A DNA stretch of 64,000 nucleotides from the NCBI RefSeq assembly GCF_958298935.1, contig NC_084936.1, forward strand, positions 7,633,501-7,697,500, given 5' to 3'. This stretch comes from Phragmites australis (Eukaryota > Streptophyta > Magnoliopsida > Poales > Poaceae). A program made the position numbers and the translations under genes. How positions within the stretch are numbered: position 1 is the first letter of the stretch; the number at the start of each line of letters is the position of its first letter. Below the pieces are notes generated by a model. The model did no database searches and had not been told where the DNA came from. It saw only the letters and a list, made by a program, of their open reading frames with translations. Positions 48,610-60,477 of this stretch are shown here, piece after piece.

Positions 48610-49422
48610 TGTATGTATGTATGTATGTATGTATGTATGTATGTATGTGTATGTTCATGGTATCATATATCTATTGACACAAATTAATTCCTTGATGAAG
48701 AGGTAGAACAATGCAATTGCAGTTTATGATCACAACATGCCCAAATTAGCTCACAACAGAAGCTAAAATACTACATAAAAAATACATTAAACATGCCACT
48801 GCAGTTTGTGATCACAACATGCCCAAATTGTTTTCTAATCACTGAAATTATGAGACAATCAAGTTTAACATTAAATGAAATTCTATGCCATTTTTTTCTC
48901 TAAGCTTATCGCGCTTAGGATTGGAGCTGCATCGACCGCGCCTGGGAGGGGAGCTGTGTCGCCTGTGCCTGGGAGGGGAGTTGCTCTGGTCGCCAAGCCT
49001 AGTAGGGGACCAACTCCGGCCATCACGAGGGATTGTCAAGGCACCCTGTACACTATCATGCTAGGCTGTGCCGCCGTGCCGGGGATGTCAGGCTGTGCAG
49101 GCATGCCAGGCATCATAGCCACGCCGTCGCCAAAGAAGTAGGCCGCCATGCCGCCTACAAAGGAGCTCGTGCCGTCATCTCGGAACAAGGCTGCTGCCAT
49201 GCCTGGGAACTACGTCGCGTTGTGAAATGCTCTAGGCAAGGGAGAGCCACCGTCGTTGGGGAACGAGGACAGTGCCGCACCTTGGAACAAGGCCACCACT
49301 ATGCCTAGGAACAGCACCATGCAGCAAGATGCACCAGACAAGGGAGACGCGCCTGCCAGGCCATCCTGGTAGGAGAGGGCAGCGTCGAACTCATCGATGG
49401 TGACTGCGCCGAACTCGTCCAT
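47540..49422 (-). pseudogene. Harbinger-associated Myb/SANT-like DNA-binding protein
   Basis: The N-terminal exon at 49422 to about 48890 starts MDEFGAVTIDEFDAAL and contains a Pro/Met/Gly-rich stretch (AMMPGMPAQPDIPG). The Myb_DNA-bind_3-like domain is at 48452-48198 (ADWNTLNNTSFCKICVEEMI, TRGYKNIAEKFL, TQLKNRWDALKSLYSL). The linker at 47992-47783 is Ser/Lys-rich (ATSPKKKIQNPMAKIMKGI). The conserved tail is at 47731-47540 (MRFESIKEVMALAVDCGATE, GSVEHFMASQIFAKAEKRVV). This protein normally pairs with the transposase for nuclear import and terminus binding. A microsatellite has grown in the gap between the first two parts. I cannot confirm an intact spliced frame. Confidence 0.78.
48537..48650. 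repeat. Compound microsatellite (AT)n then (GTAT)n
   Basis: About 22 AT dinucleotides (48537-48581) run directly into about 16 GTAT tetranucleotides (to about 48648). The transition without interruption suggests GTAT arose by mutation in, and expansion from, the AT tract. Confidence 0.97.
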
Positions 49423-49752
49423 GGTAGCGGCATTAGGGTTCGATGATTGGGAGATGCGTTGGAGCGAGAGGTGTTTGGGGGAGGGAGCGCATGGGTGGAT
49501 TCAGGTCCAAGGGCGCGTGGGTAGGGGGTAACAGAGGAGCAATGGTGGGTAATTCCACCCTAACGTCGATGAAATTTTTTGTATTTTTGCAAATCAAAAG
49601 CCGAGGGAAGCTGGTGGACAATGGATTATTGGATTGCTACAATCTAAAGTATGGATTGTTAAAAGCTAAGTTCACAAGTTGCATGTTTGTTTGCACTTTG
49701 TCCTTAAAAAATTGCTTTCCACAATCCGAAGTGGAAATAAACAAGATCTTAA

Positions 49753-50020
49753 TAAGGTAACAAACTATAGCTAGTTGAAGCCACTTGATACAAGTCTATA
49801 CTCCTATAAAATGGATGAGTCATGGTAGATCTGAACAATCTCCACCGTATATCTTACAATCAAATGATCCACAATCAAAGTTAGTCCCCTGTCTCCTCCC
49901 ATCTCCTATAATATGAAAAGTCATAACTAATTGGTAGATGACGATCATCTCCTCAACACCATCTATCTTCACGTCGCATGGCCACATGGATTCATTCATC
50001 ATGTATGCAAAACTCTCTTT
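49753..50020. other. Short intergenic spacer between Harbinger and CACTA elements
   Basis: A 77-codon minus-strand frame (50053-49820) has no recognisable domain. Nothing else seen. Confidence 0.35.
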
Positions 50021-51235
50021 CACTACGTGAAAAAAAGACATTAGGTCCCGCACTTGTCACTCTTATTGCATCACTAATGATAGGTCATTAATAACGGGTA
50101 ATAACCCGTCACTAATGAGGGTAACACGTCACTAATGTTCATTAGTGATGGGTTGTAACCTTAACCTATCACTATTGACTGAACATTAGTGACGGATTAT
50201 TATCTTGACCCATCACTAATGACCGATAAATATTTTTTGTATTTTTTAGAAATAAAAAAAGTTAAAAAATAGTTTTTCACCCGAGCCATCCTAACGCAGG
50301 CCCATCCCATATGCCTCATAAACCGCATTTTTTTACATTGTTTTCAAGTTTGCGTTCCATGGGAATCGAACCCGTGACCTCCTCCTCGCGTGTATAGCCA
50401 TCTTACCACCTCTGCTATCACGTAGTTGTGATAGAAATCGAATATTTTATCCTTTTAACCTTTTTTTGCCAAAAGTCATTAGTGATGCATCATAACCATG
50501 ACCCATTACTAATGACTAATTTTACCAAATTTTGTCGAGAGTTTTAATTTGATAGGTGACCCGGAGTGCATTCGGTAAAACTGGGATAACTTTTGCATAC
50601 AGACTCTGATTTCGATATTTTTTGACTCTACAGACATTTATATAAAAAAGTTACATCCGTTTCTCCCCCACTATATTGGGTTCAAAGAATTTTTCGAGGC
50701 CAAAAATGACTTAGAAGATTAAGTTCTCGCCTTCAGAAGTTTCTGCACTATTTTCAGAACGCGCGTTTATGTCCATAGCCACCACAGCTTACATCAAACT
50801 TGAGCAGAAATATACAATGATTCCTATTATAGTGCTGCTGAAGTGAGAAAAAATAAGAGAAAAATAAATAAAAATAAAAAAATTATAAATATTGTCATTA
50901 ATGACTGGAGTTGGTCATTAGTGACCGATTACAAGTTGACTCATCACTAATAACTGGCATAGGATGACCCATCACTAATGAGTGGACCATTAGTGATAGG
51001 TCAAGTTGTGACCCATCACTAATGACTGGCCTTGGACGACCCGTCACTAATGACCTTATCATTAGTAACGGGTCACAATTTAATCCGTCACTATTATCAT
51101 CAGTAACAGGTCATGCTACAACCCGTTACTAATGATTACTCATCAGTCACGTGTCTATATCTAGTCCCGATCAGAAGGGATATTAGTGACACGTGTGTTG
51201 AGCAGTCGTCACTAATATGATGTCTCATTTGCTGA
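50021..51235. mobile_element. CACTA-type element, right terminus not found
   Basis: Begins CACTACGTGAAAAAAAG with subterminal arrays of tagtgacgggt-type motifs at 50070-50230 and 50890-51210. The interior (50530-50830) matches the reverse complement of 21950-22240 in the first CACTA element (ccataaccacc-like, gggggagaaacgg, gtctgtatgcaaaag). No matching ...GTAGTG end is visible near 51235, so the right end is truncated or diverged. No transposase is present. Confidence 0.68.
50355..50425 (-). other. tRNA-like A-box/B-box module in the CACTA element, copy 2
   Basis: On the minus strand, TAGCAGAGGTGG (50417-50406) matches the A-box consensus and GGTTCGATTCC (50372-50362) is a perfect B-box, with a 33-base gap. 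Sequence before the A box (gtgat) and after the B box (catggaacgc) does not form a clean acceptor stem. I cannot assign an anticodon, so this is a tRNA-derived module rather than a tRNA gene. Confidence 0.55.
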
Positions 51236-51309
51236 TTTCTTATTATACTATTTTTTTTACTTCTTTAAATTTATTATGGATTGATTTCATGTGTGTAAAA
51301 CACGTGTAC

Positions 51310-52425
51310 AATTATTACCGAAAATTCGCGGTAACCGGTCAAAAACTCAAAAAAAATCAGATAAAATTCATTTGGCAAAATTTGAAATTGGGAAAAAAAA
51401 TCGCGATTTTAGCCGTTCGGTAACCAGTCGATTTGGACCGGTTAACGAGCGATTTTTACGATTTATCGAGCTGTTTTCTTGAATTTTTCGCATTCTCGGT
51501 AACCGCTCGGTTTTCCTGATTTATCGAGCGGTTTTCTCGATTTTCAGTGAAGTTCAACAAAAAAACCTAAAAATTATCTTAATCTTGTAAAATCAATAAC
51601 TAATTCATCTGACCTTCAAATCAAGTGAAACAAATTTTGTTAGTTTACTTATAACATGATCTACATGATAAAAGTATTTATACTCATAAAAAAGTTCAAA
51701 ATTTTCTGTGAGAAATTGTATTTGTTAAACCAAGTTAAATGCATAGTTTACTCTTTGCTAATCCAAAAATCATGAAACTAATTTTGTTAGTCTTCTTACA
51801 TAATCCTATATCTTTTAAAAATACATGAACTCATGAATTAGTTATTGTAACATGTATGATTGTGTAAATGTGCTGCGACTAGATTAATTCATAACTGACC
51901 CATCACACCTCAAAATTAGTGAAATCACTTTTATTAGCTTATTTATACTATGATTTACGTAGGAAAAATAATAGTAGATATGAAAAAGTTAATTACAATG
52001 TTGTTTCTTAACATATTCACTTTATGCTTGTGAACTTTGTAAAAATCATAGAGAAATTAATAAAACTCTAAATAGAGTTAAATCAATTTTAAAGATTCTA
52101 TTAAAATACGTTTTACACTGGAAAAATATGTGTTTGCATGTTAAACTTTTCCTTAACACGAGTTAATAACTGAGCCGCACGCTTCAATTTTTTTTTCATT
52201 TTTTTCAAACTTCCTCCCTATAGAATATGATGCAAACGACATTATTTTTGAAAAGTTTTTCACAGCAGATCTTAGAATTGTGTCTAGGTTTTTTAAAGAT
52301 TTTTTTTGAATTTTTTTATTTTTTTCAAATTTTTTGAATTGAAATTCGGTTACCGTTCGGTTTCTAAAACCGAGCCGGATCGAGAAGGTCGGTTACCGTC
52401 GGTTTTTGGAACCGTGCTTCCAGTA
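51310..52425. repeat. Repeat bounded by CGGTTACCG/GGTAACCG palindrome clusters
   Basis: Both ends are rich in ggtaaccggt, cggttaccg and gagcggttttc (51320-51540 and 52340-52425), while the 800 bases between are AT-rich and featureless. The ends partly complement one another. Similar wording (gaaaaccgcttggtattcgc) starts at about 63905, so the family is dispersed. Likely a non-autonomous transposon. Superfamily unknown. Confidence 0.45.
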
Positions 52426-52429
52426 ACAA

Positions 52430-54416
52430 GCAAGGCAGTGAGGTGAAGAAGGATGACCGTAAAATAGGATTTGCTTTCTTCTTTCTATTTGTTCCAAATT
52501 TCCCATGTATGTCTTTTTTTTCCCAAAATAAAATACAATCTCTATTAAATAAAATACGAGTTGTTTCCTACGTCACCTCTTCCTCTACTCTTATGTAGTC
52601 CTATCATCTAATAAAAAATCCTAAAAATTAAATAATTTACTTACTTTTACTATTCATCATCATCCTCCAATCTCCCCGTCTCCTTACTGGCTACGAATAT
52701 AAAACCCGTTTTACTAATAAAAATAAATAAATAAATTATGAGGGAAACCCAAACTCGTATCTATTAGGGTTTTTTACATGCAGACACGTGGGTAAAATAT
52801 GTCTAATGCCATTCCTAGATACTACTTAAAATTAAACTATGGTATCACTCTTTACATATTCGTTCGACGGCGTTTATATGATACATCACATCGCTATAAT
52901 TTGAGTTTGTAAATAACACCATGTCTAATATTTTTTTTTAACTCACGGGCTAAATAAGATGGGGGGATGGGAGCAAGGTCAAGTATACCACAAGCCTGGG
53001 CCCGTATGGTGCGCGAGGCACTGCCTCAGTGGCTCAACCAAGAGCCCGTGAGAAATGAGATCACAATAAATTCTATCACTTTTTTTTCAAGCAACCCTTG
53101 ATCCACGTTATACGTGTGTACTCTAAATCGGATGTCGAATGCTGACATGTAGGCATGTAGCGCCACACAAGCTTGCATGTCAGATCCATAGGCCAGATTT
53201 GAAGCACATTTGTCAGGGTGGGATTTTAATTTGCTAAACAAGTATACCACAAACACTAGGGTTAAATGTCACGTGCTAAGATACCTTGGTTTATTCAAAC
53301 TTGGACCACAAAATCTTGGGTTTTACAAATGTAATTCCTTTTACAATAAAACCAAATCCTCGATAGTCGACTTATAAGTATCAAACCAACAAAATAAATT
53401 GGCAAGTAAATCATATGTGCGAAGAGATACCGAGGAAAGAACATGTGGCTGGAATATACGAGGATTCCCATGATTTTCAATGCTTTCCACTAAAAAAATA
53501 TATAATATTGGTAATTCCGTTGTAGCAAGATCTTCACGAACATGGTATCTACCTTTTAAGAGTGTTCTTCTCCATGGTGACTATGAGTTAGAACTTTCGA
53601 AGTTCCAAACATAGAATTAATATGGGTGACAGAGATTAAGCAGTAAGTTTGTGGATACAGTCACCCATGCTATGGATATGAGGAGGTGAGGTGAATTGGC
53701 ATAGAAGGTGATGAGGGCAACAACGAAAGCCACGCAATGGTGGAGACCACCCTCAATGAAACAAAAGTTCTTTCACATCTTGGCCCCATTTATAGGCAGA
53801 TGTGGCTCTATATGTTAGTTACTGGCAAGAAGAACCTACTTGCATCCCACTTACAAGTGAGACTACAATGCGAAAAACTCTATTCGGTTCGTGAAACAAT
53901 TATATCATAATATTGAGGTTGAGTGATAGTATGTACTTGGTTTTTCTGGCACTTGACCATGAAAACATGATGTGTTGTAATTTTACTCCATAAAAAATGT
54001 GGTGGCACTTCTAATCCAGAGCTAGGAAAGGTATAAAGGTGTCACCGTCCCGATCGATCAACCTTAAGCTCGGAGGAATATATTGCCCCAAATCAAGTCC
54101 AGCAACCCATACGGATACAACTCGAGATAGGGAAGTACAGATGAGGAAAAAAACTCTAGACTAGGTACGGAGGAAGGAGACTGGGATGTGGAGATGGCCT
54201 GGAGAGATCGGAGCGGAGGAAGAGAATGGCTTGAGGAGGAAGAAGCTATTCTGGTATTGGATCCATCGATGTCCCTCTGAGTTGCTGATGCTTCCCTTTA
54301 TGGTGTGTTGATCACCTCCAGAACAACTGGGCTAAAGGGCCAGCCCAACAGACATGTCTCGCAGCCCACATCCAAGGCCCACGTCCGTGACAAAAGGGTG
54401 CCAGCGATATAGCGTG
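52430..54416. other. Intergenic, no gene recognised
   Basis: No conserved frame. 54030-54400 is GC-richer with purine-rich wording (gaggaagaagc) and tgttgggctggccc in reverse complement near 54350, possibly an LTR fragment, but without termini I can support. Confidence 0.35.
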
Positions 54417-54828
54417 GAGATCTCGCGAGTTTTTTTTATTTTTATATTTGGTTAGTTAAAATTTAAATAAATAGATTCCCGGCAGATGTATTTGTAAAAC
54501 TAGGCGCCTGTAGCCCTCTGAGGGGGCGGTTAGGGGCATTTTTTCCTCTAAAAATGTATTTTTTTTCCATTTTGTCCTTAAAAATGTTATTTTTTTGTGT
54601 AATTAAAGAAATAAAAAGGAAGGGGTCTAAGGAAATTAAGAATTTAAATTTAGAGTAGGTTATGTAATAGCCGGATAAAAAAATCAGTAATTAGTAATCG
54701 CAGCATTTTACGTGGGTATGAGGTGCGAACGAGAACAAACATAGTATTAAACATAGGGTAAAAACATTATAATACACTGTAACCGCGACGACACGATGAA
54801 GAAACAAAGGTGGCATGTACGGTTCGCA

Positions 54829-57491
54829 CTAAGACCTACTTATTAGTGCACTGATCCTAATCATAACATGCCTTAGGGAAGAAAAGTATGTCGGGTTACA
54901 ATATTTATAAGTGTGACCTACTTCATTGCACTGACTGCATCGTTTAATCCTAGGACCAGCCTCGGATTCATCCATATCGTTGCGAATCCGACGAGTTTGT
55001 CTTCGACCCGGCGCGTTCTTCATCTTTCCCAAATCAGGCACATATATTCTTGCAGGCCCTGGGTTACTTGTAAAAGTATCAACAATGCCGTAACCATACA
55101 GCTCCTGGTTCCAGGTGTTGAGTATTTGATATTTAAATATTGTGACACATATTGCCTGGGAAGCATATGGTGCTCCGCGCACGCAGCTATGACGTGTGTA
55201 CAAAGTTTTGTGGAGTAATTGTGGCTTCTGACAACTACATATGCATGTCCAACTCCTTAGCACACACTCTTGAACATGCCGCTCACGTCTACCCCCCTCC
55301 GACCCTTATCCCAACACAGGACACTGAACCTGTGCTCCGCAGTGCCCTCTTGATTTGCGCGATGCATGTGGGCCTTCTTGTTAGCCTTCTCCATATACTC
55401 ACATAGCATCTGCCCGTAAAGCATACGATTGTCCTCCATTACAACCTTAGCAGCTGCATACCGATCAATAAAGTATTTACAGGTTCCATGCAAAATGCCT
55501 TCTACAATTCCAACTAGTGGTAGGGACCTCATTCCTCGTATGACCCAGTTATAAACCTCTGCAAGGTTTGTAGTCATTACTCCATGCCTTGCACCACCAC
55601 TGTCGTACAACAGAGCCCATTTTTCATTCGGCTCATTGCGTATCCACTGTGAGAAGCTCCTAATAGATGATCCCGATCTCCTTACAATCTGCGGAGTATC
55701 GGTTGGGAGAGGACCGAGAGCTATTGGTTCATCACCGTTAGGTGCAGCCTCCGCAGTTTGTTTTAGAGTCAGTTCATCAAGTCTTGCCTATAATGCATTG
55801 AACTTACGTTGCTGGTTCTGACTGCACAACTTCTTGAAGAGCTTCATTAACTCTTTGTTTTTAAACTGTCTGTAAAAGTTCGCACCCATATGGCCCATGC
55901 ACCGCCTGCTTTTGAGATCGGGCCACTGTACTGCTACACCCCGTCGCACGCTACCATGTTGCATATCCAGCAAAGTCTGCAACAATCCTGCATGTCTATC
56001 ATGAATGAGACACACATCTGCTCGGTCAAAAACAATTGCATGTTTAACCCGCTCTAGGAACCAATACCAGCTGTCCCCGTTCTCACTCTCCACGAAAGCA
56101 AACCCTAGTGGCAGGACTTGGTTGTTACCATCGACCCCTATTGCAGACAAAATCTGCCCTTTGTACTTTCCAGTCAGGAATGTTCCATCTAGGCATATGA
56201 TGGGTCGGCAATATCTAAATGCTTTGATAGTTACAGCGAATGCAAAGAAAGCACGCTGCAACACTCCTTTTTCGCTGTACTCCACATCAGTAGAGGGGTA
56301 ATGCTTGATAGCATAGTAGCTGCCTGGATTTCTTGCACAAATTGTGGCTAATTGACGAGGTAGATTGTGATATGAATCTTCATATATAACGAACCTCATC
56401 TCGATAGCCTTTTGTTTCGCCCTCCATGCCTTCGCATAGTTTATTGTGTACTGAAACTTTTGCTCAATAGCACGGATTATTGATCGTGGCTCATACCTTA
56501 GGTTGTCCATAATCTCTCCGTACATAACATTTGCAATGAAAGCAGAAGACAAGTTTCGGTGGGCGAACTCTATTTTCTCAATGTGACAATTATGTTCCTT
56601 AACTATTGAGCATTGCCAGTAGTCTACCCATTTCCATCTAAATGCGTGCACTCGCCAAGGGCACTGAGGCACCAAACACTTCACATCGTACTCTCTTTTA
56701 CTTGATTTAACAACCTTGAATTGCCTACGAAGAGACAACGACCAGAATTTCACTACATCAATAACTGCCTCTTTTGTAAACATAGCACCCTGTGACACCT
56801 CATTCTTATGGTACTGCCACGGTATCTGGTCAGCCTCGCTAACCAACAACTTCGAAAATTCATGATCCCGCCACTCTGCAAGAACTGGAGCATCACCCTC
56901 CTCATCAGACGAATCCCCATCGGCAAGGCCTTCCTCCAACTCTTCATCCTCCAAATCCATATCTTCAATGATGCTAGGGATGTGCTCCCCTTCATCAGCT
57001 ACACCCATCGGTTGCAGCTCTGGAACATCACCAACTTTCTCCCTGGACCCTATATTAGCCGTCTCTGACTCATCTTTCACTGCCTCACTTGGTCCTACTA
57101 TTGCTTCTGCAGAGTTCACCTCATTTTGATCTTTCAGGTACGCCTCAGCTAACAAAACAAGCGGTAGGCCACGTTCACAGCATATATCTACATACTGCCT
57201 CCAAGTTGATGTGACTTCGATGGGAATAAGCTCACCAAAGTATCCATAACTAGCACGTCTCAGGACAGCTTTCAACTTCAGCTCATATTGCTGCGGATCC
57301 AGTTGGAAAAACCGCATGAGCCATTTGCACACACCCACAATAGTCCTCTCATTAGCTTTACTAAGCCATTTGACATGACGAAATCCAGACAGATCTACAC
57401 CATTAGGACCGTACCTAATTTCACCCTCACCATAATATATCTGAAAAATTAATTTATTTGTCATCCCTGGAAACACCTGCAAACATAACAC
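54829..57491 (-). pseudogene. MuDR-family transposase, one stop codon and frameshifts
   Basis: The main open part (57491-55788, 567 aa) has an acidic region (IEDMDLEDEELEEGLADGDS), a MuDR DNA-binding region (SLRRQFKVVKSSKREYDVKC, LVPQCPWRVHAFRWKWVDYW) and the MULE catalytic core with first Asp in CLDGTFLTGKYKGQ and second in LIHDRHAGLL. A single TAG at 55788-55790 interrupts. The same frame then continues to 55257 with the expected catalytic Glu region (TTNLAEVYNWVIRGMRSLPL). Beyond that the SWIM zinc finger (TCICSCQKPQLLHK, about 55245) and zinc knuckle (RCSQCNEVGHTYKYC, about 54945) are reached only after frameshifts. The N-terminus may need an upstream exon. This was recently an autonomous transposase but now probably makes only a truncated protein. 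Confidence 0.88.
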
Positions 57492-57597
57492 ATGTTAAGA
57501 CAACAAGTTATATTTCTGATTATCAGATAAAATAATTTCTAAATGCTACCCTAGGTTTGCAAATTATCATCTACTGTTGCCTCCTACGTCCACAGGT

Positions 57598-57905
57598 ACA
57601 AATAATATACTAAAAATAATATACTACAAATAATATACTAAAAATAATATACTAAAAATAATATTCTATATTGAACTGCTATCGTACCATTTTCTAAATA
57701 AATTTGATAATTTTCTAAACCCTAGGTCATAAATGTCTAAAATCTATGTCATATACTACTACTGTACTAATTAACAACAATAAAAAGGAAAAAAAGACTT
57801 ACCCGAAATTTTCCTTCAAATCCGCGGCCCAAATACAGCAGGGCTTCGCCGACCTCTCTTCCTCCCCTCTCCTCTCCTCTCTTCTCCTCTCTTCTCCTCT
57901 TTCTT
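57598..57905. repeat. ATAATATACTAAAA tandem tract and nearby CTCTTCTC pyrimidine tract
   Basis: 57598-57665 holds about five copies of ataatatactaaaa. 57855-57905 is a run of tcctctcctctcttctc units. Both lie in the MULE between the transposase gene and its right terminus and may be promoter/leader sequence for the minus-strand gene. Confidence 0.8.
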
Positions 57906-58486
57906 CTCAACTTTTCCTTTTTTTTGGATTTTTATAATTTTTTGGCCAATTTTCGGCCTTTTTATAGCAGAGGGGGCCGGACGGGCACTGCGGCGCGGCG
58001 GGCAGGGGCGGTAAGGACCTCCCGCCCCGGTAAGGCGCTGGGCCGGGCGGGCAGGCCGTACCTGCCCTCTGAGGGGGCGGTTAGGCCTACCGCCCTCTCA
58101 GGGAGCGGTTAGGACCCGTAACCGCCCTCTCAGAGGACTGCAGCCCCAGACGCCTAATTTTACAAATACCTTCGCCGAGAACCTATTTATTTAAATTTTT
58201 ACTAAAAAAATAAAAAAAAAACTCGAGATCTGGCTGCTGCCGGAACTCAAAGCATAGAGTGGCCATGAAGGTAATTGAAAGAAAGGGAGACAAGGTAGGC
58301 ATAAAATCGTCAAGGTGCTACTGGCCCAAACTGTGACTTGCTATTGTCACTGAGAACAGGGAAAACTATAAATTCTACGCTTGCAGTGTCATTTACACAC
58401 ATTGGTATGGTAATATTTTGTCTCTACAATAAATAAATGTTGAGAAACTTTTTTAACAGCAGTGATCAATTTAGGTTTGTATATAT

Positions 58487-58740
58487 ACTCCCTCCCGTCA
58501 CAAATAAATATCGTTTTAAGTTACGTGCAATTAACTATTCCAAAATTTGGTTACAAATTATTTTTACGTATTAAATTTGGATGTTTAAAAATAATACAGG
58601 TAGATTTATCTCAAAAAAATACTTCCATATAAATATACTTTTACTATGTTTATAAATATATTATAATATAAAAAATAGTCAAAATTGTGTTTTGAGACCG
58701 TATCAATATCCAAAATGTCACTTATTTGTGAAGTAAATTA
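58487..58740. mobile_element. Stowaway-like MITE
   Basis: The left end is TACTCCCTCCCGTCACAAAT and the right part reads cacttatttgtgaag, giving inverted ATTTGTGA segments. The AT-rich middle shares wording with the decayed copy at 24130-24370. The right outer terminus has lost the GGGAGTA end. Confidence 0.55.
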
Positions 58741-59994
58741 TTTGAGAGGTGCATTGGGTGTGGCAAATTAGCACATCACATATTTATGGTACCATGGCAT
58801 CTCTAATCGTCCTATCACACACCATTTGACAGTTTGTCTAGAGCTAGAACTATCCCACTCTAATGAACAGGCATGCATGAAAAAAACAGTAAATAGCTAG
58901 CCTTCTCCAATTAACAGGACTGGATTTTAGCATCATAATGCCAAGATCAGGGCCTCAGAGGTACCAAACATCTATGAAAAATGAACCGCAGAAAAGATTG
59001 AACATCACCCAAAATGGAACCAAGCTAAACAAGGACGAGAATCAATTTACAAAATGAGGTCAGTTGCCATACGCATCCCCTTACATAGTGCAGATTTCTG
59101 AACTCTGTAAGGCCAAATAAGAAGTTTACAAAGTAACAGCTGGTACAGAATAGGTTAAGTTAATATTTTGAACATTTTGCCACTCAAAAGGCTGAAGACG
59201 GCTAGCAATCTCCATCTGCGAACTTATTCCATCCAGTTCACGCCGGTCTTCTCAAGTACACCATTTCCAGCACTGAATGAGAAAGGAACAAGGAAACAAG
59301 TCAACATCAATCTACCATGTATGACGGGCATGTTGATTCAAAGTACCAACTTCGTCATCGTGAAACTTGTAAAATGTTCAGTAATCATTACAAACATTCC
59401 AGAAGTTAAACAAGGAAAAACACCTCCATACCTGGAACAGCATTGTTAGAGATCTGCTATAATAGTTAGTTTATTCTATGCTACTGCAGATGAGTGGGAA
59501 AGTACAAGTCAAATGACTGCTAAAGCTCTTGGATGAATTAGCAACCGGAACATACTCCCTCCAGTCATAAAAGATGTTATTTTGGACAACGTCACCTTCC
59601 CCAAAACTTAACTTTGACCACTAATTAATACTGCAATATATTTCTAGAACATATTTATGCTGTCAATGTTACAGCAATGTAATTTTCTAAAAATAATAGA
59701 GAAATGACTGTGAAAGTACCTCATATACTACACATGTACAAAAAGAAAGGTGGAGCACAGAGTTCAAATACTGTGTTTGGGGAAGGAAAGGCCATGGAGA
59801 ATCTGCACGTACCCAAAAAAGGAACTCTACAAAGGTTCCATTAATCGATCAAATAGTTTGGCCAAAGAAGCAATCTGTCCTAAAGAGACATGCTTTTCTA
59901 TGTGAATACTTTGAAAGATTTAGATAAAATCACTTCAACTGCATAAATCCTTGTATTTTCACAGCTAACAGAAGTAACACGATAAGTGTCAAAG
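58741..59994. other. 3' flank of the B3 gene; possible spliced 3' untranslated exons
   Basis: On the minus strand, 59275-59200 contains an acceptor-like ctcattcag followed by a short open frame (GNGVLEKTGVNWME then stop), and 59452-59440 an acceptor-like ctgttccag. A donor-like gagcag|gtaagt lies at about 60800. These could be 3' untranslated exons of the B3 gene. A Stowaway-like terminus (actccctccagtcataaaag) starts at about 59553. Confidence 0.3.
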
Positions 59995-60351
59995 TGATAT
60001 GGCTAGGGATACGGACTCGCCCTCTCAAAGAGGCTCTGAGCAGCGCATTATGTGGACTTAAACAAGTTTTTCATTGATTGCTGCTGATCAATCCTGAGCT
60101 CCAATATATAGAGCCGGTTATCCAATTACAACTCTATCCCAAACTAACCGATCCAATTACAACTCTATCTCAACTAACCGAACACATCTCCAACTAACCA
60201 ACTCTGATTTAGACTACTAACAATCTTTATCTCTAACTAATGAATCTAACCAATACTAATTTATCTCTAACTTATCTCTATGGCCAACGCCTGCTGATCC
60301 TTCGGTTTGCTCCGGCGCCTGTAGGTCCTTCCGACAAAAATGTCCACAACA
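59995..60351 (-). mobile_element. Solo LTR, 357 bp, with perfect target duplication
   Basis: On the minus strand it runs from TGTTGTGGACATTTTTG (60351) to ...CTAGCCATATCA (59995). It is flanked by identical 5-bp repeats caaag (59990-59994 and 60352-60356). A TATA-like ctatatattgg near 60100-60110 supports an LTR promoter. No internal element sequence is present, so this is the product of LTR-LTR recombination. Its start resembles Ty3 chromovirus LTRs. Confidence 0.92.
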
Positions 60352-60477
60352 CAAAGTATGGCTGATCAAATGCTGAGTCTAAAACCAATTAAGAGATGGA
60401 AGAAACGTCCAACATCTTTTAGTCTAAAGTAGCTACAGTACCGGTAACACAGCTAAGTTTGGTTATAAGCAATTTTA

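Larger units (their letters stand above)
45807..49749 (-). mobile_element. PIF/Harbinger element with both element genes (decayed)
   Basis: The ends match as inverted repeats (CTGTTTACTTCCATTT on the left, CTTGTTTATTTCCACTT as reverse complement of the right) and are flanked by TAA (45804-45806 and 49750-49752), the usual PIF/Harbinger target. At 3.9 kb it is the size of a complete element. It carries the DDE transposase and a Myb/SANT-like partner on the minus strand. Confidence 0.78.
54426..58224 (-). mobile_element. Mutator-like element (MULE), about 3.8 kb
   Basis: Inverted termini of about 110 bp share gagtttttttt, aatttaaataaatag, tatttgtaaaa, taggcg and cctctgagggggcggtta. The flanking 9-mers gagatctcg (54417-54425) and gagatctgg (58225-58233) agree at 8 of 9 positions. 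The inner part of the right terminus repeats the ccctctgagggggcggtta motif several times (58060-58135). One transposase gene on the minus strand fills most of the element. Confidence 0.82.

Noticed and set aside
50355..50425. A genuine nuclear tRNA gene
   Set aside because: The A and B boxes fit but I see no convincing acceptor stem or anticodon arm.
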